From Actinoplanes lobatus (lineage in GTDB: Bacteria; Actinomycetota; Actinomycetes; Mycobacteriales; Micromonosporaceae), in assembly GCF_014205215.1 (NCBI RefSeq), contig NZ_JACHNC010000001.1:1679001-1743000 (forward strand): DNA of 64,000 nt, in the 5' to 3' direction. Shown in pieces: positions 58,434 to 64,000 of this stretch. The notes under the pieces were generated by a model that was given only the letters and a program-made list of their open reading frames with translations, was not told where the DNA came from and ran no database searches. Position 1 is the first letter of the stretch; each line of letters starts with the position of its first letter. The position numbers were made by a program, and so were the translations under genes.

Positions 58434-59441
58434 TTGGATCCCGAATTCATAGCGGTCCTTGCGGTGATCCTGGCCGCGATGGCGTTCGACTTCACGAACG
58501 GCTTCCACGACGCCGCGAACGCCATCGCCACCAGCGTCAGCACCCGGGCGCTGACCCCGCGGATCGCGCTGGCGATGGCCGCGATCGGCAACTTCGTCGG
58601 CGCCCACCTGGGAACCGAGGTGGCCAAGACGGTCGGTGACGGCCTGGTCGATCTACCGAAGGGGATACCCAGTCTCGGCATCGTGTTCGCCGGCGTGCTC
58701 GGCGCCATCGCCTGGAACCTGATCACGTGGTACTTCGGGTTGCCGTCCAGCTCGTCGCACGCGCTCTTCGGCGGCCTGGTCGGCGCCACCCTGTTCGCCA
58801 CGGCCGGCGAGGTCCAGTGGGACAACATCATCAACAAGGTCCTGATCCCGATGGTGTTGTCGCCGGTGGTCGGGCTGATCCTCGGCTTCGTGATGATGGT
58901 CGCGGTCATGTGGATCTTCCGGCGCGGCCACCCGGGCCGGCTGAACCGCGGTTTCCGCTGGGCGCAGACCGTCTCGGCCGCCGCGATGTCCGTCGGGCAC
59001 GGCATGCAGGACGCCGCGAAGACGATGGGCATCGTGGTGCTGGCCCTCTACACCGGCGGCATCCAGGACGACGCCACGCACATCCCCGAGTGGGTGTACT
59101 GGACGTCGGCGACCGTACTGGCGGCCGGCACCTACTCCGGCGGCTGGCGGATCATCCGCACCCTGGACCGCAAGATCATCGACCTGGGCCCGCCCGAGGG
59201 TTTCGCGGCCGAGACGGTGGCCAGCTCGGTGCTCTACTTCAACGCCCTGGTGCTGCACGCGCCGATCTCGACCACACACACCATCACCTCGGCGATCATG
59301 GGTGTGGGCGCGACGAAACGGCTCAGCGCGGTCCGCTGGAACGTGGCGGGCAACATCGTGATCGCGTGGGTCACGACGTTCCCCGCCGCCGCGTTCTTCG
59401 CCTGCGCGATCTACATCGTGGTCCGGCCGCTGTTCGGCTAG
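58434..59441 (+). CDS. pit: Low-affinity inorganic phosphate transporter (PiT family)
   Basis: A 335-residue membrane protein of the PiT family, which imports phosphate as metal-phosphate with protons. It has about ten helices, the two duplicated signatures DFTNGFHDAANAIATSVSTRAL (residues 17-38) and APISTTHTITSAIMGVGATKRLSAVRWNVAGNIVIAWVTTFPAAAF, and LPSSSSHALFGGLVGA. TTG 58434 has AAGGAG in the end of the DUF47 gene. Its stop overlaps the convergent oxidoreductase stop by 4 nt. Confidence 0.95.
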   Translation: MDPEFIAVLAVILAAMAFDFTNGFHDAANAIATSVSTRALTPRIALAMAAIGNFVGAHLGTEVAKTVGDGLVDLPKGIPSLGIVFAGVLGAIAWNLITWYFGLPSSSSHALFGGLVGATLFATAGEVQWDNIINKVLIPMVLSPVVGLILGFVMMVAVMWIFRRGHPGRLNRGFRWAQTVSAAAMSVGHGMQDAAKTMGIVVLALYTGGIQDDATHIPEWVYWTSATVLAAGTYSGGWRIIRTLDRKIIDLGPPEGFAAETVASSVLYFNALVLHAPISTTHTITSAIMGVGATKRLSAVRWNVAGNIVIAWVTTFPAAAFFACAIYIVVRPLFG

Positions 59442-60415
59442 TAGGCCACGCCGATCTGCTCGCGCAGCGCGTCCAGCAGGGCCATCACCTCGAGCGTGGT
59501 GGCCTGCGAGACCAGCGGGCTCTCCAGCTCACCGGCGAGCAGGCAGCGCTGCACCTCGGCCGCCTCGAACTGATAGCCGCTGCCCTCGAACGGGAACTGG
59601 AACGTCTCCGGGGCGCGGTCCGGCCGGTTCAGCACGAACGAGCGCGGCGCGAAGAAGCTGACCGGCAGATCGATCCGCCCGGCGGTCCCGGTGATCGAGG
59701 CCGCGTTCCGGCTGGCGCCGTTGATGCTGCACGTCAGCGCGGCCACCGCGCCGGCCTGGTAGCCCAACAGGACGCCGGTGTTCTCGTCCACCCGCTCCGG
59801 GGTGAGATGCGCCCAGGCGTGCGCCGAGGCCGGCGCACCCAGGATCAGATGCGCCAGGTGGATCGGGTAGACGCCCAGGTCCAGCAGCGCGCCGCCGCCC
59901 AGCCCCGGGTCACGCAGCCGGTGCGTGGCCTCGAACGGGCCCTGGAGGCCGAAGTCGGCGTGGATGGTGCTGACCTCGCCGATCGCGCCCCCGGCGACCA
60001 GCTCGGCGACCTTCCGGATCGCCGGGTTGCAGCGCATCCACATGGCCTCCATGAGGAACACCCCACGGGCCCGGGCCGCCTCGATCAGCGACGTGGCGGA
60101 GGCCAGATCCACGGTGATCGGCTTCTCCACGAGCACCGCCTTGCCGGCCTCCACACACAGCATCGCGGCGTCCAGGTGGAAGGCGTGCGGCGTCGCCACG
60201 TAGACCACGTCGACGCCGTCGTCGGCCGCCAGGTCCGCGTACGAGCCGTGCGCCCGGGCGAACCCGAACCGCTCGGCGAACGCCTCGGCGCTCGCCAGGT
60301 TCCGCGAGCCGACCGCGGCCAGCTCGGCGCCCGCCACCAGAGGCAGGTCGGCCGCGAACGTACCCGCGATCCCACCGGGACCGAGAATCCCCCAGCGCAC
60401 CTTCTGTCCAGTCAT
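59438..60415 (-). CDS. Gfo/Idh/MocA-family NAD(P)-dependent oxidoreductase
   Basis: A 325-residue sugar- or inositol-type dehydrogenase family protein. The Rossmann fold (RWGILGPGGIAGTFAADLPLVAGAELAAVGSRNLASAEAFAERFG) is followed by the family Lys in VLVEKPITVD and a C-terminal substrate domain with LLDLGVYPIHLAHLILG. The substrate is unknown. ATG 60415 follows a -10 by 7 nt, so the transcript is probably leaderless. It is divergent from the NUDIX gene, with a CGATACGGTATCG palindrome between them. Confidence 0.9.
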   Translation of the reverse strand: MTGQKVRWGILGPGGIAGTFAADLPLVAGAELAAVGSRNLASAEAFAERFGFARAHGSYADLAADDGVDVVYVATPHAFHLDAAMLCVEAGKAVLVEKPITVDLASATSLIEAARARGVFLMEAMWMRCNPAIRKVAELVAGGAIGEVSTIHADFGLQGPFEATHRLRDPGLGGGALLDLGVYPIHLAHLILGAPASAHAWAHLTPERVDENTGVLLGYQAGAVAALTCSINGASRNAASITGTAGRIDLPVSFFAPRSFVLNRPDRAPETFQFPFEGSGYQFEAAEVQRCLLAGELESPLVSQATTLEVMALLDALREQIGVAY

Positions 60416-60422
60416 GATCGAT

Positions 60423-60428
60423 ACCGTA
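60423..60428 (-). promoter_or_regulatory. -10 element of leaderless oxidoreductase transcript
   Basis: TACGGT on the - strand lies 7 nt before the ATG at 60415 and is the centre of a 13-nt palindrome (CGATACGGTATCG, 60419-60431), so a regulator may bind here. Confidence 0.55.
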
Positions 60429-60462
60429 TCGCCCGGGGCACCCGCGGTGGCAGGATCGACCG

Positions 60463-61251
60463 GTGACCGACTCAATGCCGCTTCCCCCCGCCATGTCGCA
60501 GCGCGCACGTGAGTTCACCGGCCCACCGGTCCCGGCCCGCCCGGCGGCCACGGTGGTCCTGCTCCGGCCGCACGGCGACACCTTCCAGGTCTACGTCCTC
60601 CGCCGGGCCTCCACCATGGTCTTCGGCGGCCTCTACGCCTTCCCCGGCGGGACCGTGGACCCCTCGGACCGTCCCGACACGATCCGCGCCGACTGGCCCG
60701 GGCGTCTGGGCGTACCCATCGAGGAGGCGCACGCGGTGGTCGGCGCCGCCGCCCGGGAACTCTTCGAGGAAACCGGCATCCTGCTGGCCGGCCCACTCGC
60801 CGAACCGGACCACACGGCCACCGCCACCGACGGCGTCGACTGGGAGACCGACCGCGCCGCCGTCCAGCGCCGCGAACTCACCATGACCGACCTGCTCGCC
60901 GGGCGCGGCCTGCGCCTGCGCGACGACCTGCTGCTGCCCTGGGCCCGCTGGATCACCCCCGACTTCGAGCCCAAACGGTTCGACACCTGGTTCTTCGTGG
61001 CGCTGCTCCCCGAGTCGCAGACCGCCCGCGACGTCTCCGGCGAAGCCGACCGCACCGCCTGGATCACCATCGAGGACACCGCCGGCCTCCCGATGCTGCC
61101 GCCCACCCGGCGCACCCTCGACCAACTGGCCGCCTGCAAAACGATCCCCGACGTGGTCGCCGCCTCCGCCCACCGCGACGCCGCCACCCCCCTCAACCCC
61201 CGCATCGAGGTCACCCCAGACGGCCAGGTCACCCTCCACATCCCGTCCTGA
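60463..61251 (+). CDS. NUDIX hydrolase (large type)
   Basis: A 262-residue NUDIX protein. It has VVLLRPHGDTFQVYVLRRASTMVFGGLYAFPGGTVDPSD, the NUDIX core AVVGAAARELFEETGILLAGP, and a C-terminal part (WARWITPDFEPKRFDTWFFVALLP) typical of the acyl-CoA- or dinucleotide-type NUDT7/19-like enzymes. The long segment between the leading GG and the REL-EETG core is a feature of that group. Substrate unknown. Start GTG 60463. Confidence 0.88.
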   Translation: MTDSMPLPPAMSQRAREFTGPPVPARPAATVVLLRPHGDTFQVYVLRRASTMVFGGLYAFPGGTVDPSDRPDTIRADWPGRLGVPIEEAHAVVGAAARELFEETGILLAGPLAEPDHTATATDGVDWETDRAAVQRRELTMTDLLAGRGLRLRDDLLLPWARWITPDFEPKRFDTWFFVALLPESQTARDVSGEADRTAWITIEDTAGLPMLPPTRRTLDQLAACKTIPDVVAASAHRDAATPLNPRIEVTPDGQVTLHIPS

Positions 61252-61448
61252 TCCCGGCTCAGATCAAAACCGTTTCCGGTACGCGGAAAACAGCCCCCCA
61301 CAGAATCGTGGCCGCCCCGCCCGCTCCACGCGACCATCTGCCGGGTCCGGCCGGTGCCGCACCCGCCGGGCATAGATCGGTGGTCCAGCCCACCCCGCCC
61401 ACCCACAGAACACCACCTGAACTGAACGGCGGTGCACACAACCTCCCC

Positions 61449-61551
61449 CGCAAAACGCCGCCGGTGTCGAGGCAAGTGATCTGCCGACGCCAGCGGGGTT
61501 TGCTGGCGGCGGGAGATCACCTGCCTCGACACCGGTTACAAGGCGTTTTGC
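61449..61551. repeat. Long imperfect inverted repeat
   Basis: Arms of 34 nt (61461-61494 and 61502-61535, 31 of 34 paired) enclose GGGGTTT. The outer CAAAACGCC/GGCGTTTTG (61451-61459, 61542-61550) pair as well, so the whole can fold into a hairpin about 100 nt long. Symmetrical length and gap suit a miniature element or a bidirectional terminator. Confidence 0.8.
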
Positions 61552-61614
61552 CGCGGAGCGAAGCGCAGCAAAGCTGGCCCAGCGTTTTGCCGCGGAGCGA
61601 AGCGGAGCAAAGCT
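61543..61614 (+). repeat. Tandem 33-bp direct repeat with period 39
   Basis: Copies 61543-61575 and 61582-61614 differ at one position and share GCGTTTTGCCGCGGAGCGAAGC. They contain GGAGCGAAGCG, a motif also at 8209-8219 and inverted at 63515-63525. Confidence 0.8.
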
Positions 61615-61624
61615 AGCAAAGTCC

Positions 61625-62401
61625 CTACCCGAAGCGGCCGGTGATGTAGTCCTCGGTCTTCTTCTGGGTGGGGTTGCTGAAGATTTTCTGGGTGTCGTCG
61701 TACTCGATCAGGCGGCCCGGGTCGCCGGTCTTGTCGATCGAGAAGAAGCCGGTCTTGTCGCTGACCCGGGCGGCCTGCTGCATGTTGTGCGTGACGATGA
61801 TGATCGTGAAGCGGTCCTTCAGCTTGAACATCAGGTCCTCGATCGCCAGCGTCGAGATCGGGTCGAGCGCGGAACACGGCTCGTCCATCAGCACGACCTG
61901 CGGCTCGACCGCGATGGTGCGGGCGATGCAGAGGCGCTGCTGCTGGCCGCCGGAGAGGCCCGCGCCGGGCCGGTCGAGACGGTCCTTGACCTCGTCCCAC
62001 AGGTTCGCCGAGCGCAGGGACCTCTCGGCGGCCTCGTCCAGCAGCGCCTTCTTCCTGACGCCGTTGAGCTTGAGGCCGGCGACCGCGTTCTCGTAGATCG
62101 ACATGGTCGGGAACGGGTTGGGCCGCTGGAAGACCATGCCGATCATGCGACGGACGGCGGTGACGTCCACATCCTGGTCGTAGATGTTCTGGTCGTCGAT
62201 GGTCAGGCGGCCCTCGATGCGGGCGCCCGGCAGCACCTCGTGCATGCGGTTGATGGACCGCAGGAACGTGGACTTGCCGCAACCGGACGGGCCGATCAGA
62301 GCGGTGATCGTCTTCGGCTCGACCGTCATCGAGACGCTGTCGATGGCCTTGAACGTGCCGTAGTAGGAGGAGACGTTGCTCGCCTCGATGCGCTTTGCCA
62401 T
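61625..62401 (-). CDS. pstB: Phosphate ABC transporter ATP-binding protein PstB
   Basis: PstB is the ATPase of the high-affinity phosphate importer. The 258-residue protein has Walker A ([19 protein letters not shown]), the Q-loop [26 protein letters not shown], the ABC signature [17 protein letters not shown], Walker [14 protein letters not shown] and the H-loop [16 protein letters not shown] 62401 has AAGGTG upstream. It is the last gene of pstC-pstA-pstB on the - strand; the gap beyond its stop holds inverted repeats. Confidence 0.97.
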   Translation of the reverse strand: MAKRIEASNVSSYYGTFKAIDSVSMTVEPKTITALIGPSGCGKSTFLRSINRMHEVLPGARIEGRLTIDDQNIYDQDVDVTAVRRMIGMVFQRPNPFPTMSIYENAVAGLKLNGVRKKALLDEAAERSLRSANLWDEVKDRLDRPGAGLSGGQQQRLCIARTIAVEPQVVLMDEPCSALDPISTLAIEDLMFKLKDRFTIIIVTHNMQQAARVSDKTGFFSIDKTGDPGRLIEYDDTQKIFSNPTQKKTEDYITGRFG

Positions 62402-62418
62402 GGCGGGGTACACCTTCT

Positions 62419-63504
62419 TTACCGGGACAGTTTGTTGCGTCGGGCGAGCAACTTGGCGGCGATGGTCAGGATCAGGACCAGCGCCACCAGGGTCAGCGCG
62501 GCGGTCCAGGCCCGGGCCGGCGCGTATCGGGAGGCGTCTCCGGCCTGCTGGTAGACGAAGAGCGAGAGGGACTGCTGGTTCCCGCCGAACGGGTCGAAGT
62601 TGATCGCCGCGGCGCCGCCGGCGACCAGCAGCACCGGGGCGGTCTCGCCGGCCGCGCGGGCGACGGCGAGCATGACGCCGGTGACGATGCCGGGCAGGGC
62701 GGTCGGCAGGACGACCTTGAGGATCGTCTTCCACTGGGGGACGCCGAGCGCGTACGAGCCCTCGCGGAGCGGCCCGGGCACCAGGCGCAGCATCTCCTCG
62801 GTGGAGCGGACGATCGTCGGCAGCATCAGCACGGCCAGGGCCAGTGAGGCGGCGAAGCCGGAGAACCGCGGCTGCCCGTTGTTGAACCACGGGCTGACGA
62901 TCAGCACCCAGAACGAGAGGATGAACAGACCGGCCACGATCGACGGGATACCGGTCATCACGTCGACGAAGAAGCGGACCGTGCCGGCGAACTTTCCGCG
63001 ACCGTACTCGACCAGGTAGATGGCCCCGAGCACGCCGAGCGGCACCGCCATCAGGGTGGCGATGCCGACCTGCTCCAGGGTGCCGATGATGGCGTGGTAG
63101 GCGCCACCGAGCGGGTCCCGGGCGCCGATGTTGTTCATCGAGGTGCTGAAGAAGTTCGCGTCGAGGCGCTCGATGCCCTTGGAGACCAGCGTCCACACCA
63201 CCGAGGCGAGCGGCAGGATCGCCAGTACGCACGCGGAGTAGATGAGCGCCTGCATGCTGCGGTTCTTGGCGGCCCGCCGGCCCTCGACCTGGCTGGCGGC
63301 GTAGTACAGGCCGACCAGGTAGAGGAAGGCGCCGACCACGACGGCCAGGACCCAGTTGCCGATCCCGGTGCCGAGCACGACCACCGCGGCGACCGCGAAG
63401 GCGGCGACCGCGACGAGCACGTTGGTGACGACCGGGAGCTTGCGGCTGCGAATGTTGTCCGGCGTCATGACGACGCCCGGCACCTGACGTTCCAAAAGGC
63501 TCAT
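62419..63504 (-). CDS. pstA: Phosphate ABC transporter permease PstA
   Basis: PstA is one of two membrane subunits of the Pst importer. The 361-residue protein has an N-terminal extension with two or three extra hydrophobic segments ([48 protein letters not shown]). The usual PstA core of about six helices follows, with [38 protein letters not shown] and the ABC-coupling loop [54 protein letters not shown]. It precedes pstB by 17 nt. Confidence 0.95.
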   Translation of the reverse strand: MSLLERQVPGVVMTPDNIRSRKLPVVTNVLVAVAAFAVAAVVVLGTGIGNWVLAVVVGAFLYLVGLYYAASQVEGRRAAKNRSMQALIYSACVLAILPLASVVWTLVSKGIERLDANFFSTSMNNIGARDPLGGAYHAIIGTLEQVGIATLMAVPLGVLGAIYLVEYGRGKFAGTVRFFVDVMTGIPSIVAGLFILSFWVLIVSPWFNNGQPRFSGFAASLALAVLMLPTIVRSTEEMLRLVPGPLREGSYALGVPQWKTILKVVLPTALPGIVTGVMLAVARAAGETAPVLLVAGGAAAINFDPFGGNQQSLSLFVYQQAGDASRYAPARAWTAALTLVALVLILTIAAKLLARRNKLSR

Positions 63505-63514
63505 GCCGACACTC

Positions 63515-63525
63515 CGCTTCGCTCC
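63515..63525 (-). repeat. Copy of GGAGCGAAGCG motif between pstC and pstA
   Basis: The motif GGAGCGAAGCG occurs in inverse orientation at 63515-63525 (also a near copy at 63566-63576) in the 73-nt gap between pstC and pstA. Confidence 0.6.
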
Positions 63526-63577
63526 GCGCCGTCATGATCCTCGGGGCTGAGCCTGTTGATTCGTTCGCTTCGCTCTC

Positions 63578-64000
63578 TCATGCGGCACTGTCCCGGAACT
63601 CGCGACGGCGGTAGATGATCGCTCGCGCCGTCATGTTGACCACCAGCGTGATCACGAAGAGCACCAGACCGGAGGCGATCAGGGCGCCGCGGCCGGTCTC
63701 GTTGGCCTCACCGAAGGCGTTCGCGATGTTGGCGGCGATCGAGTTGCCGCCGTTCTCGATCAGGTTGAAGTTGATTTTGAAGGCGATGCTGAGCGTCAGC
63801 GCCAGGGCGATGGTCTCGCCGAGCGCGCGGCCGAGGCCGAGCATCACGGCGGCGATCACACCGGGCTTGCCGTACGGCAGGACCGCGGTCCGGATCATCT
63901 CCCAGCGGGTGGCGCCGAGGGCCAGGGCGGCCTCCTCGTTCATGCCCGGGGTCTGCTGGAAGACCTCGCGGGAGAGCGAGGTGACGATCGGCAGCACCAT
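63578..64000 (-). CDS. pstC: Phosphate ABC transporter permease PstC (C-terminal part)
   Basis: The last 140 residues of the second membrane subunit of the Pst importer; the gene continues beyond the right edge. Visible features are VLPIVTSLSREVFQQTPGMNEEAALALGATRWEMIRTAVLPYGKPGVIAAVMLGLGRALGETIALALTLS (the ABC-coupling region), a loop INGGNSIAANIAN-like ENGGNSIAANIANAFGEAN, and the final helix ALIASGLVLFVITLVVNMTARAIIYRRREF. The phosphate-binding gene pstS would be expected further upstream, outside the window. Confidence 0.95.
   Translation of the reverse strand: MVLPIVTSLSREVFQQTPGMNEEAALALGATRWEMIRTAVLPYGKPGVIAAVMLGLGRALGETIALALTLSIAFKINFNLIENGGNSIAANIANAFGEANETGRGALIASGLVLFVITLVVNMTARAIIYRRREFRDSAA

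Larger units (their letters stand above)
61252..61624. other. Repeat-rich convergent intergenic region
   Basis: A 373-nt gap between convergent nudix and pstB genes. It has no convincing gene but a long inverted repeat (61449-61551), a tandem pair (61543-61614) and a segment similar to one at 38729-38770. The structure may terminate both transcripts or be a remnant of a small mobile element. Confidence 0.7.

Noticed and set aside
1..64000. tRNA, rRNA, CRISPR array, prophage or insertion sequence genes
   Set aside because: No cloverleaf, rRNA stretches, regular spaced repeats, integrase or transposase frames were seen on either strand.

Overview
The window is high-GC actinobacterial DNA carrying a flagellar and chemotaxis locus. 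It most resembles a motile member of the Micromonosporaceae such as Actinoplanes. The evidence is high-GC codon use, GTG/TTG starts, mycothiol-type and mycobacteria-like neighbours, and an orphan OmpR-type regulator beside the che genes with matching GCAACCG direct repeats (TcrA-box type) upstream of flagellar operons. The species assignment is inference.

Region 1 (1-11.5 kb, + strand) is the filament cap and its chaperones (fliD, fliS, a fliT-position gene), then flgB-flgC-fliE-fliF-fliG-fliH-fliI-fliJ, a dual-domain wall hydrolase in the FlgJ role, and fliK. Region 2 (11.6-24.9 kb, - strand) holds the rest: flgD, flgE, flbD, motA, motB, fliL, fliM, fliN, fliO, fliP, fliR, flhB, flhA, an flhF-like gene and a small membrane protein gene. 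The usual fliK-flgD junction is broken, and the two halves converge on a strong bidirectional terminator. No fliQ gene is present between fliP and fliR or elsewhere in the window, and the FlhF-like protein lacks recognisable GTPase motifs. Region 3 (25-33.3 kb, - strand) is one compact chemotaxis operon (cheA, cheW, a gene of unknown function, cheB, cheR, cheY, cheX, cheY, a cheX-like gene) preceded by the tcrA-like regulator.

Five sites matching CTCA/CTAA-N16/17-GCCGA(A/T), the FliA (sigma-28) type promoter, stand before flgB, flgD, flbD, fliM and flhB. Two of them (flgB, flbD) carry a TcrA-box-like direct repeat exactly 7 nt upstream of the -35 element. This suggests co-control by FliA and TcrA of the basal body and motor operons. 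Fliq, flagellin, FlgK/L, FliA itself and receptors are not in the window.

Region 4 (33.5-64 kb) is mostly chromosomal housekeeping and accessory genes: a secreted CAP-domain protein, murB, a mycothiol-dependent isomerase-like gene, a GH1 beta-glucosidase with its LacI-type repressor, a macrodomain protein, an EI24 membrane protein, a block syntenic with the mycobacterial hbhA neighbourhood (XRE regulator, HBHA-like, DUF2516, with a 17-bp perfect dyad operator), asparaginase and a BKACE-type enzyme. A lower-GC insertion-like patch (44.9-48.3 kb) has a methyltransferase, a TTC38-like TPR protein, an AT-rich gap and a possible 25-codon leader ORF before an EamA transporter. Then follow ygfZ, a Fur-family gene, nitrobindin, a DsrE protein, dinG, an ECF41-type sigma factor, a degenerate PI-PLC-like protein, the DUF47-Pit low-affinity phosphate pair, an oxidoreductase, a NUDIX hydrolase and the pstCAB phosphate ABC operon, which runs off the right edge. 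Many of these genes show a -10 element 6-7 nt before the start codon, the sign of leaderless mRNAs.
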